Assembly: GCA_965213935.1 (NCBI GenBank)
Contig: CBDCAO010000010.1
Coordinates: 124,001 to 188,000 of the forward strand
DNA length: 64,000 nt
Direction: 5' to 3'
Source: Bin52 sp965213935
GTDB lineage: Bacteria; Pseudomonadota; Alphaproteobacteria; Thalassobaculales; Thalassobaculaceae
Under the pieces are notes generated by a model. The model saw nothing but the letters and a program-made list of their open reading frames with translations, was not told the DNA's origin and did no database searches. Of this stretch, positions 1 through 7,521 are shown piece by piece; position 1 is the first letter of the stretch; each line of letters begins with the position of its first letter. Position numbers and translations under genes: made by a program.

Positions 1-307
1 CCATGTCCTGGCCGACCCCGAACTCGAGCTTCAGCCGTCCGAGCCCGGTCTCGGCCCGTCCGGTAATGGTCTCGAGACCCTCGAGGCCGCGGAACACTTC
101 CTCCTGCCGGTTGATGATCTCGCGCTCGACCTCGGCCGGAGCCGCGCCGGGCCACCGGGTCGTGACGTTGATGATCGGGCGGTTGACCTCGGGTGTGAGC
201 TGGATCGGAATGGTCTGCAAGGAGACCAGTCCGAACATCACGACCATCAGAACCGCGGCGACAACCGCAATCGGCCGGAAAATTGCAACGGAGATCAGTC
301 TGTCCAA
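1..307 (-). CDS. RND efflux transporter permease, N-terminal part (runs off the window)
   Basis: Reading the minus strand from 307 gives about 102 residues that begin MDRLISVAIFRPIAVVAAV and continue into an RND-type N-terminus: a first membrane helix, then a periplasmic start with the IPIQLTPEVNRPIINVTTRW pattern typical of AcrB/CzcA-like proton-driven pumps. The start is inferred to be TTG at 307, preceded by an AGGA stretch; no ATG or GTG lies nearby in frame. It begins 5 nt after the stop of the adaptor gene, so the two form one operon. The rest of the roughly 1000-residue pump lies outside the window. Substrate cannot be told. Confidence 0.9.
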   Translation of the reverse strand, partial: MDRLISVAIFRPIAVVAAVLMVVMFGLVSLQTIPIQLTPEVNRPIINVTTRWPGAAPAEVEREIINRQEEVFRGLEGLETITGRAETGLGRLKLEFGVGQDM

Positions 308-312
308 GGATC

Positions 313-1446
313 CTACCCCGAAGCGAGCGGTCTGACCGGCTGGCCGGGACGCAGCCGCTCATTTCCCCGGACCACGACGACATCGTCCGACTTGAGACCG
401 TCGAGAACCTCGAACCGGTTGCCGACCGCCTGGCCGCGCCGCACCCCGCGTACCTGCGCCTTTCCGTCCGCGACGACATAGACGATCGCCCGGTCGCCGC
501 GCACGATGATGGCATCCTTGTGCACCGTGACCACTTCGCGCGGGGTTCCGATCGGCAATTCCACCGTGACCGACTGGTTGCCGACGAACGCGGGGACCGC
601 GGCGTCGGGCAGGGGGATCAGGCGCACGCCGCGCGTTCTGGTCCTGGGGTTTTCCTCCGGTACCACGGCGCGAATCATGGCGCCAAAGCTGTTCCCGTCC
701 CGGAAGGTGGCGACGACCCGGGTTCCCGGCAACAGTCCGCTGGCCCGCTCTGCCGGAACGTCGGCCTCGATTTCGAGAACCCGGTCGTTGAGCAGGGTCA
801 CGATCGCGTCGCCCACCCCCGCGTAGTTGCCGGCGCCCACATGTCGCGCGATGACCACACCGGGGTAGGGGGCCGTGATGTCGGCGTCGGCAAGAGCGAG
901 GTCGGCGAGCGCGAGACCGGCATCGGCCCGCAGGCGCTCGGCCTCTGCCTGGCGCAGGGCGCTCGTCGCGATCTCGACATCGCGCTGCGCCTGGTCCTGG
1001 CGGTCTTCCCGGTGCGCGGTCGACTCGCGAAGCGCCGAGACCCGTTCAAGGGTCCGGAGCGCCTGGTCCAGTGTCGCCCTGGCACGGGTGACCTGCGCCC
1101 TGGCGCTGTCCCGGTCGGCGAGCCGCAGCGTGCGCTGGTTGACCAGCCGGTCCGCTGACAGCCGGGCAAGCACGCCTCCCTTCTCGACCCGGTCGCCGGG
1201 ACGCACGAGAACCTCCTCGACGCGCTCGGCAATCCGGGTCGCGACCACGCCCGACTCGGCTGCCACCATCCGCCCGATCACCGGCATGGTTTCCGACAGG
1301 GTCTCGGTGCGGACGCGGTCAAGCACGACCGGGGTCGCGGGCGGGGGCCCGCCCTGGGGCGACTGGGCATTGAGCTCAGGCGAAATGGCGAGCACGAGCG
1401 CTGCCGCGGAGAAGGCGGGTCGCAGGAAGCGGGAGACTACGGTCAT
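313..1446 (-). CDS. RND efflux periplasmic adaptor (membrane fusion protein)
   Basis: A 377-residue protein with an N-terminal hydrophobic signal stretch (FSAAALVLAISPELNAQ), then a lipoyl/barrel-sandwich half (ESGVVATRIAERVEEVLVRPGDRVEKGGVL), an alpha-helical hairpin rich in Arg/Ala/Glu around residues 110-180, the second lipoyl half (ITAPYPGVVIARHVGAGNYAG) and a C-terminal beta-barrel/MP domain. This is the HlyD/MFP family layout: it bridges the inner-membrane RND pump and an outer-membrane channel. It lies directly upstream of the permease on the same strand. No outer-membrane factor gene is visible. ATG start. Substrate unknown. Confidence 0.93.
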   Translation of the reverse strand: MTVVSRFLRPAFSAAALVLAISPELNAQSPQGGPPPATPVVLDRVRTETLSETMPVIGRMVAAESGVVATRIAERVEEVLVRPGDRVEKGGVLARLSADRLVNQRTLRLADRDSARAQVTRARATLDQALRTLERVSALRESTAHREDRQDQAQRDVEIATSALRQAEAERLRADAGLALADLALADADITAPYPGVVIARHVGAGNYAGVGDAIVTLLNDRVLEIEADVPAERASGLLPGTRVVATFRDGNSFGAMIRAVVPEENPRTRTRGVRLIPLPDAAVPAFVGNQSVTVELPIGTPREVVTVHKDAIIVRGDRAIVYVVADGKAQVRGVRRGQAVGNRFEVLDGLKSDDVVVVRGNERLRPGQPVRPLASG

Positions 1447-1674
1447 CGAGCCATCCAGGAACTGGACGTTTCCCGGCGCGGTTCCGCATGCTGTGCGGAG
1501 TGCGTTGCAGGAGTTCGGTGTCTTGTCCGCCGGGTCGGGCCGGGCGTCAGCAGGCTACATCCCGGCGGCGAGCCACTATGCCACGTGTCGCGGCGGTTGT
1601 CCTGCCCGCTGTCGCGGGACCTGGTGCCGGTTGAGGCCACCGCGTCCGCTGTCCGTGGCCGGCCGGACCCGGTG

Positions 1675-2559
1675 TCACGCAACCTGCTGGTTGATCTCGA
1701 TGAAGTTCCAGGACGGATCGAAGGTGTAGACCTGGTGGACACCGGCCATGGCGTAGGTGCCGGCGTCGGAATAGAAGTGGCCCGCAGCGTCCATCCGCCG
1801 CATGACCCGGTCAAGGTCGGGCACCGAGATCGCGACATGTCCGCCGATGGTCGGATTGTGCATGAGCCCGTTGTCGACGTGGAACGTCGGTTGCCCGCGC
1901 ACCAGGTGCAGACCGCGGTTGTCGGGTCCGAACACGGACAGGCCACCGGGCGAATGGTCGAAATCGCCGCGCGTGTCGCTGTCGGGCATGTTGAAGCGGC
2001 CCGGCCGCATGCCAAGGAGGTCGCGGTAGAACGCCGTCGCGGCCGCGACATCGTGCACCTGCAGATTGACATGGTGGATGTACCAGTCGCCGGGCTCGCG
2101 GCGTACCGGGTGTTCCTCTCCCGGTTGCGGGCCCTCGCCGCCGGTGCCGTCGACCACCGCGTTGACCTCGACCACGTTGAGCGAGGGGTCGTAGCAGTAG
2201 ATCTGGTGGACGCCCGCCATGGCATAGACCCCGGCGTCCGAGACAGCTACTCCCGCATCCTCGAGACGCGACTTCACCGCCTCGATGTCGGACACCGTGA
2301 TAGCAAGATGACCGCCGATGGTCGGATTGTGCACGAGATGGTTCGTGACCGCGAAGTCGGGGATGGCGCGCACGACATGCAGGCCGCGGTTCCCGGTTCC
2401 GAAGTACGCGATCGTCTCCGACGTGTGGCCGATTTCGCCGACGGTCTCCGGGTAGTGCCAGGTGCCGTCTTCAAGCCCGATGATGTCGCGGAAGAACCGT
2501 GCGGTTTCGGCGACGTCGTGGGCCTGCAGGTTGACATGATGTACGTACCAGTCTGTCAC
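1675..2559 (-). CDS. two-domain VOC family protein, possible type I extradiol dioxygenase
   Basis: A 294-residue protein made of two tandem vicinal-oxygen-chelate domains of about 135 residues. They share the DWYVHHVNLQ / DWYIHHVNLQ opening, a central GLHVV/GLHLV strand, a GGHLAITV/GGHVAISV strand and an NVVEVN/NFIEIN end, so each half has candidate His, His and Glu metal ligands. Two-domain VOC proteins include type I extradiol ring-cleavage dioxygenases, but both halves here look metal-competent, unlike classical ones where only the C-terminal half binds iron. GTG start, overlapping the Rieske gene stop by 4 bp (GTGA). Last gene of the minus-strand catabolic operon. Confidence 0.85.
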   Translation of the reverse strand: MTDWYVHHVNLQAHDVAETARFFRDIIGLEDGTWHYPETVGEIGHTSETIAYFGTGNRGLHVVRAIPDFAVTNHLVHNPTIGGHLAITVSDIEAVKSRLEDAGVAVSDAGVYAMAGVHQIYCYDPSLNVVEVNAVVDGTGGEGPQPGEEHPVRREPGDWYIHHVNLQVHDVAAATAFYRDLLGMRPGRFNMPDSDTRGDFDHSPGGLSVFGPDNRGLHLVRGQPTFHVDNGLMHNPTIGGHVAISVPDLDRVMRRMDAAGHFYSDAGTYAMAGVHQVYTFDPSWNFIEINQQVA

Positions 2560-3005
2560 CGGTTATCCTCCGTTTGAGCGGGCGGTGGTCCGAGCGTCAC
2601 CACCACGTAGCTGTCCTCGACCGACACGTCGACAGTTTCCGCCATCAGCGGGCCCTCAATCACGGCCGCGCCCGGTTCGACCGTGACATCGTAGCTGCGG
2701 GTCCCGATCCGGTCGGGTTCGCAGCGCGATCTGCCGGTCCTGATATCGAACTCCCAGCCGTGCCACGGGCAGCGAAGGATCTCGCCCTCCCGCGACCAGC
2801 AGTAGCGGCCTGGTTCCCCGTCGGCCTCCACCAGGCCGATGAGCCTTCCGCGCGATAGCGGCCCGCCCTGGTGCGGACACCTGTCGAGCAGGCCGTGGAA
2901 GTCACCACCGAGGTTGAAGATCACGATCGGACGGCCCCGGATCTCGACCAGCTTGCGGCCGCCCGGAGCAATCTCGTCGGCGCGGGCGACGATATGTCTC
3001 GACAT
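2556..3005 (-). CDS. Rieske [2Fe-2S] domain protein
   Basis: 149 residues with both halves of the Rieske cluster site: CPHQGGPL (Cys-x-His) near residue 43 and CPWHGWEFD (Cys-x-x-His) near residue 78. There is no catalytic iron domain, so it is either a small ferredoxin-type electron carrier or a short Rieske oxygenase-associated protein. Its place between an amidohydrolase and a VOC protein, with a 4-bp overlap to the latter, suggests it supplies electrons to an oxygenase step of the same pathway. No reductase gene is seen nearby. ATG start at 3005. Confidence 0.9.
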   Translation of the reverse strand: MSRHIVARADEIAPGGRKLVEIRGRPIVIFNLGGDFHGLLDRCPHQGGPLSRGRLIGLVEADGEPGRYCWSREGEILRCPWHGWEFDIRTGRSRCEPDRIGTRSYDVTVEPGAAVIEGPLMAETVDVSVEDSYVVVTLGPPPAQTEDNR

Positions 3006-3014
3006 GGCGTTCGG

Positions 3015-4121
3015 TCAGTCGAGGCCGTAGAGCCGGCGGGCATTGCCGAGGAAGAACTGCTCGCGGTCCGCCGCCCCGAGCCTGACCGGCAGCGCATGTG
3101 CCGGATCGTCGTAGTCCCAGTGCGGGTAGTCGGTGGCAAACAGCAGGCGGTCCCGGCCGATCCAGTCGAAGATGTCGAGCAGGTCGGCGCGGTGTTCCGG
3201 TTCCTCCATCGGCTGGGTCGTGAGCCAGACATGCTCGCGCACCAGTTCCGAGGGCGGCCTGGTCACGTGCGGGACCTCGTCGCGCATGCGATTCCATGCG
3301 CGATCCATGCGCCAGGCGAGTGCCGGAAGCCAGGCGAAGCCGGCCTCGACCAGGATCAGCCGCAGTGTCGGGAATCTCTCGAACACGCCCTCGAACACCA
3401 TCGAGGCCAGCAGGGACTGGCTGTTCGATGCATGGCCGACCATCTCCTCGATGTAGTAGGACGGCCAGCCGCCGCCTGTCACCGGCGACCCTCCGTAGCC
3501 GAAGGCGTGGATCGCGACGGGCAATCCGGCGCGGCAGGCCGCCTCGTAGATCGGCCAGTACCTGCGCTGGCCGAGCGGTTCCGCGGTCCGGCTGAGCAGC
3601 AGCACCTGGGCGAAGTCCGGGTTTCCGGCCAGCCGGTCGATCTCGGCAACGGAGGAGACGGAGTCCTCGTAGTTCACCATCACCGATGCCTTCAGGCGCG
3701 GCTCGCGCGAGGTCCACTCCGCGACCTGCCACTCGTTCACCGCCCGGCAGTAGGCGGCGGCAAGGTCGCCGTTCTGCAGCCCCTGGCCGCTGCGCAGCGG
3801 GTTCAGGATGCCGAGCTGGACATTGTTGGGGTCGAGGTGCTGCTCGCGCATGAAGTCGAGGTCGCTGCCGGGGCGCCCGCCGCCGGGCGGGTAGGCGTCG
3901 CGCCGTGCTGCGTCCGGTTGCCCCTTCGGAAAGGCCGGACCGGTCGGGAAGCCCTGGCGGTAGATCATGCCGTAGGTCGACAGGTGCGACTGCCATCGCC
4001 GCGACAGGTAGGGGTAGATCTCGACCTCGAGCGACTTGGGACTGGGATGGATGTCGCAGTCGGCGATGGCGAGCCTGGCTCGACCATCCAGTTGCTGCCG
4101 GTTCAGGACCTGAAGGTTCAT
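3015..4121 (-). CDS. amidohydrolase family protein (ACMSD/gamma-resorcylate decarboxylase-like), copy 1
   Basis: 368 residues of the amidohydrolase_2 superfamily. It shows the N-terminal DCDIHPS segment, a central HAFGYGG histidine after the IYEAACRAGLPVAI strand, and the C-terminal LFATDYPHWDYDDP metal-site aspartate motif. Relatives decarboxylate or hydrolyse aromatic or muconate-type acids with a divalent metal in a TIM barrel. ATG at 4121 is chosen because it overlaps the stop of the upstream paralogue by 4 bp (ATGA); an open frame continues upstream but lies inside that gene. It is paralogous to its neighbour, suggesting a heteromer or two successive steps. Confidence 0.88.
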   Translation of the reverse strand: MNLQVLNRQQLDGRARLAIADCDIHPSPKSLEVEIYPYLSRRWQSHLSTYGMIYRQGFPTGPAFPKGQPDAARRDAYPPGGGRPGSDLDFMREQHLDPNNVQLGILNPLRSGQGLQNGDLAAAYCRAVNEWQVAEWTSREPRLKASVMVNYEDSVSSVAEIDRLAGNPDFAQVLLLSRTAEPLGQRRYWPIYEAACRAGLPVAIHAFGYGGSPVTGGGWPSYYIEEMVGHASNSQSLLASMVFEGVFERFPTLRLILVEAGFAWLPALAWRMDRAWNRMRDEVPHVTRPPSELVREHVWLTTQPMEEPEHRADLLDIFDWIGRDRLLFATDYPHWDYDDPAHALPVRLGAADREQFFLGNARRLYGLD

Positions 4122-5188
4122 GCCTGTCCTCCCTGCGACAACCGCGGGTACGCCTTCCTCGGGTTGTCGACCATGATCTTGCGTGCGAGTTCCGCCGGAA
4201 TACCGTCCGGGAGCACTGAAGTGCCGTCGAACTGCCAGTGCGGGTAGTCGGTCGAGAACAGCAGCATCTCGTCCGACCCGAAGTGTTCCATCACCCGCTC
4301 GAACAGCCCGGGCGCGGTCGGGGCGTCGAACGGCTGCAGGGTCAGGCGAAGATGCTGGCGACCGATCTCTGCCGGAGTGTGAACGACCCACGGGACCTCG
4401 GCTCTCAGTCCGCGCCAGAACTTGGTCAGCCGCCACAGGTGCGCCGGCAGCCAGGTCACACCCGACTCGGCGAGCACACAGACCAGATCGGGAAACTTCG
4501 TGAACACGCCTTCCGAGATCAGGGACGTCACCACCGCATGGAACGCCGCCGCCTGTGCGGTGTAGTCCTCGACCAGGTACGATGGCCAGCCGACCGAGGT
4601 GACCGGGTGCTTGTATGCGCTCCCGGCGTGGACGCAGAGTGAGAGCCCGGCCTCGGCTGCGGCCGCATAGATCGGCCAGTAGAACCGCCTGCCGAGCGGC
4701 ATCTCGTCCATGGCCAGCATCAGCACCGAGACGAAACGGTCATCATCGGCCCAACGCTCGATCTCGCGAACCGCCAGGTCCGGGCTCTGGGTGGGGATCA
4801 CGATGGCGGCGCGCAGCCGCGGGTCGCGGTCGAGCAGCTCGGCCACAACCCAGCGGTTGACCGCGGTCGCAAACGCGGCGGCCAGGTCCTCGCTCATCAG
4901 CAACTGGACACCGTACAGGCAGTTGCAGATCGCAATCGAGGTGCCGAACGGATCGAGGGCCTGCGCCCTGATGGTATCGATGTCGGCGGCCGGCCGGCCG
5001 TGGTCCGGGCGCCAGTCGGGCCGGGCCGTCAGCGGCGCGCGTGCAGGGTAGGCGATGGTCTCGAGTTCATGGACACCGCGCTGCACCACGGTGTCCCGCC
5101 AGTGCGGCTCCATGTGCGGCAGCAGCGCCTCGATACCGGGGACCGAGGGGTGGATGTCGCAGTCAATTGCGCCCGTGGTCGTCGCCAT
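4118..5188 (-). CDS. amidohydrolase family protein, copy 2
   Basis: 356 residues, clearly paralogous to the next gene downstream: DCDIHPSVPG at the N-terminus, LCVHAGSAYKHPVTSVGWPSY in the middle, and LLFSTDYPHWQFD near the C-terminus. TIM-barrel metal-dependent hydrolase/decarboxylase fold by family. The start MATTTG at 5188 overlaps the cupin stop (ATGA); the frame is open further upstream but that part lies inside the cupin gene. Two adjacent paralogues joined by overlaps suggest co-translation and possibly a hetero-oligomer. Confidence 0.88.
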   Translation of the reverse strand: MATTTGAIDCDIHPSVPGIEALLPHMEPHWRDTVVQRGVHELETIAYPARAPLTARPDWRPDHGRPAADIDTIRAQALDPFGTSIAICNCLYGVQLLMSEDLAAAFATAVNRWVVAELLDRDPRLRAAIVIPTQSPDLAVREIERWADDDRFVSVLMLAMDEMPLGRRFYWPIYAAAAEAGLSLCVHAGSAYKHPVTSVGWPSYLVEDYTAQAAAFHAVVTSLISEGVFTKFPDLVCVLAESGVTWLPAHLWRLTKFWRGLRAEVPWVVHTPAEIGRQHLRLTLQPFDAPTAPGLFERVMEHFGSDEMLLFSTDYPHWQFDGTSVLPDGIPAELARKIMVDNPRKAYPRLSQGGQA

Positions 5189-5592
5189 CAGCCGCCATCC
5201 GGCACCGGATAGCCGTCGACATCGCTCTCGCGGTCGAGGTAGTTCACCACCCGGTCGGGATTGTGGTGGATGCCGAGCAGGCGCATCGGCCGCTCGCCCA
5301 CGACGCGAAACGCGTGGGGGACATCGGCGGGCAGCGCGATGCAGTCGCCTGCCGCAAGTCTGGCTGGCGCATCCTCCTGTCCCTGAAGCCACGCCTCGGC
5401 CTCGCCCTCGATGATGAACAGGATCTCGAGGTAGGGGTGGGAGTGCATGGGAGTCTCGTAGCCGGGCTCGGAGGTCTGGATCCCGGTCCTGAGCGGGGTC
5501 GTGCCGTCACCGATCAGCGGCGCATAGGACGCCAGCGGTCCGAAGGACACGTGCGGCGCCTCGGCGAGATGCGCAACCACGGCTTCTGTCAT
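5188..5592 (-). CDS. cupin domain protein
   Basis: 134 residues with a single cupin_2 barrel: the metal-binding motif 1 reads PMHSHPYLEILFIIEGE (two His and one Glu) and motif 2 contains PADVPHAFRV (His). Small cupins in catabolic operons act as metal-dependent dioxygenases, isomerases or effector-binding proteins; which applies here cannot be told. It ends in a 4-bp overlap with the amidohydrolase gene downstream. ATG start at 5592 with a GGAGG-like stretch upstream. Confidence 0.88.
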   Translation of the reverse strand: MTEAVVAHLAEAPHVSFGPLASYAPLIGDGTTPLRTGIQTSEPGYETPMHSHPYLEILFIIEGEAEAWLQGQEDAPARLAAGDCIALPADVPHAFRVVGERPMRLLGIHHNPDRVVNYLDRESDVDGYPVPDGG

Positions 5593-5660
5593 CGGTGCCT
5601 CCGGGGCGGTCGCAGTCCAGGGAACCAGCCTAGCACAGCCGGTTCGGGCCGGTCGAACCT

Positions 5661-6965
5661 TCAGCCCAGGACCGAAAAGCTGCTCTCGCTGGTGACCGGA
5701 CGCCGGCGCGAGAACCCGGCCGTGTCGATAGTCCGCCCGGTCCGCTCGAGACGGTACTGCAGCGGACTGGCATCATGGTCGTTGCCGGCTTCGCAGTACT
5801 CGATCAGGGCCGCCATCATCCTGCCGGCACAGGGTGCGTTCTTGAACTGGTTCCCGCTGGTGCCGATCGCCATGTAGAATCCGTGCGGCCGGGCCCGGTC
5901 GTAGATCGGCAGCCAGTCGTCGGACACGTCGTAGAGACCCACCACACCGCCCGGTCGCGGGGAGACCTCGAGCGTCGGGACCCGCTGGGCGTAGCGGTAC
6001 GCCTGGTTCAGCGCCTGGTCGGTCAGGTCCCGGTTGTAGTCGTCGGGGTCGACCTCCTCGCGCGGGTCGCACGGCGGCAGTTCGCTGCTGATCAGGACAT
6101 GGTTGCCGGAATCGGGCCTGACGGCGCAGCCGATGTCGCCGTCGAAGACCACCAGCCCGTCACGTTCGAACTCGACCCCGCGCGGTGCCGGGATATGCGC
6201 CACCTCCTGGCGGATTGGCCGGGTGCTGATGGTCATGTCCGCGTCGGCCCCGGCCATGCGGTTGATCCGTGCCGAGTGGGGGCCGGCGACATTGACGATG
6301 ACCGGAGCCTCGATCCGCTCACCGTCGTCGAGCTCGACACCGCATACCCGGTCACCGGACCGCAGGACGGCGGTGACGGTGCGCCCGAACAGGAAGGTCC
6401 CGCCGGCGGCCTCAGCGGCGCGCTGCAGGTTGTGGGTCGCAAGTTGCGGGTCCCCCACGTAGCCGGCGGTCGGAAAGTACACCGCGCCCTCGACCTTTCC
6501 GCCGGACGGCTCGCCGAACAGCGGGTCACTCATGACCCTGGGCGGTGAGAACCGTTCGAGCGCGTAGAACGGCAGGCGGGCGGCGATCGCCTCCCGGTCC
6601 CAGTCCTCGTAGGGGATGCCGAGCGCGTCCAGGTGACCGAGAACCGGCGAAAGATGATCCTGCCCGCCGGTACGGATCACCAGGCATCCGCAGTCCCTGA
6701 ACTCCGCAAGCCCGCGTTCGTCCTCCACGCCCAGGTGTTCGGCCCAGTTGCGCCAGCAGTGGTAGCCCTCGTGCGCCAGCGCCACTCCGGTCCGGGTCGA
6801 GTAGTGAACCCGGATGATGCCGCAGGAATTGCTCGTCGGGCCGTAGCCTGCCGCCGGCAGCCGGTCGATGTTCAGCGTTTTCCGTCCGGCGAGTGCCAGC
6901 TGGTGACCGATACTGGCACCGATGACTCCGGCACCGATGATGACTGCGTCGACTGTGCGGGCCAC
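5661..6965 (-). CDS. FAD-dependent oxidoreductase, DAO/sarcosine-oxidase-like family
   Basis: 434 residues beginning with a Rossmann dinucleotide site (IIGAGVIGASIGHQLALAG) and ending with the second FAD contact region (GFYMAIGTSGNQFKNAPCAG). This is the D-amino-acid-oxidase superfamily that oxidises secondary or tertiary amines and amino acids. Most likely first gene of the minus-strand catabolic operon: GTG start at 6965 preceded by GGAGGGGG at good spacing, and divergent from the DUF1330 gene. The context points to oxidative attack on an N-substituted substrate before amidohydrolase and ring-cleavage steps, which is inference. Confidence 0.9.
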   Translation of the reverse strand: MARTVDAVIIGAGVIGASIGHQLALAGRKTLNIDRLPAAGYGPTSNSCGIIRVHYSTRTGVALAHEGYHCWRNWAEHLGVEDERGLAEFRDCGCLVIRTGGQDHLSPVLGHLDALGIPYEDWDREAIAARLPFYALERFSPPRVMSDPLFGEPSGGKVEGAVYFPTAGYVGDPQLATHNLQRAAEAAGGTFLFGRTVTAVLRSGDRVCGVELDDGERIEAPVIVNVAGPHSARINRMAGADADMTISTRPIRQEVAHIPAPRGVEFERDGLVVFDGDIGCAVRPDSGNHVLISSELPPCDPREEVDPDDYNRDLTDQALNQAYRYAQRVPTLEVSPRPGGVVGLYDVSDDWLPIYDRARPHGFYMAIGTSGNQFKNAPCAGRMMAALIEYCEAGNDHDASPLQYRLERTGRTIDTAGFSRRRPVTSESSFSVLG

Positions 6966-7184
6966 GATTTCCCCCTCCGCTGCCTGCCTGCGGAAACCAC
7001 CACACCGATATGCGTTGATCTGTCAATGTAAAGCACGGAACGCGTCCATGGGCACCTCCTTTTGTCATGGCGGCTGCGCGACGCGGGCGGCTTGCCGCGA
7101 TGGTGGGCGGGACCGAGCAGTTTGCGGTCATGCCGCGCCCGGGCCTACACTTGCCGCCCTGATCGGTTCGAAGGTGGAGGTGAC

Positions 7185-7493
7185 ATGGCACGGGGGTACT
7201 GGATCGCGAGCGTGGACGTGCACGACCCGGAGGCTTACCGCAGGTACATTGCCGCCAACGCGGGAGCGTTCGCGAAGTTCGGCGCCCGGTTCCTGGTGCG
7301 CGGCGGCGAAAGCCGGCTCCAGGAGGGATCGGTGCGTTCGCGCTCGGTGGTGCTCGAGTTCCCGAGCTACCAGGACGCCCTCGACTGCTACGACTCGCCG
7401 GAGTATCAGGAGGCGAAGGCGCTGCGCCTCCCGCACTCGGACGGCGACCTGGTGATCGTCGAGGGCTATGACGGGCCGCAGCCGGGTAACTGA
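7185..7493 (+). CDS. DUF1330 family protein
   Basis: 102 residues with the dimeric alpha/beta-barrel DUF1330 pattern: GYWIASVDVHDPEAYRRY at the N-terminus, FLVRGGE in the middle and RSVVLEFPSYQDALDCYDSPEY, then the C-terminal VIVEGYDG. The function of this family is unknown. ATG at 7185 is chosen because GGAGGTGAC lies just upstream. Divergent from the catabolic operon and 28 bp upstream of the ABC exporter, so it may be co-transcribed with the latter. Confidence 0.87.
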   Translation: MARGYWIASVDVHDPEAYRRYIAANAGAFAKFGARFLVRGGESRLQEGSVRSRSVVLEFPSYQDALDCYDSPEYQEAKALRLPHSDGDLVIVEGYDGPQPGN

Positions 7494-7521
7494 CCCCCGC
7501 GACTGACGAAAGACAGGCAAC

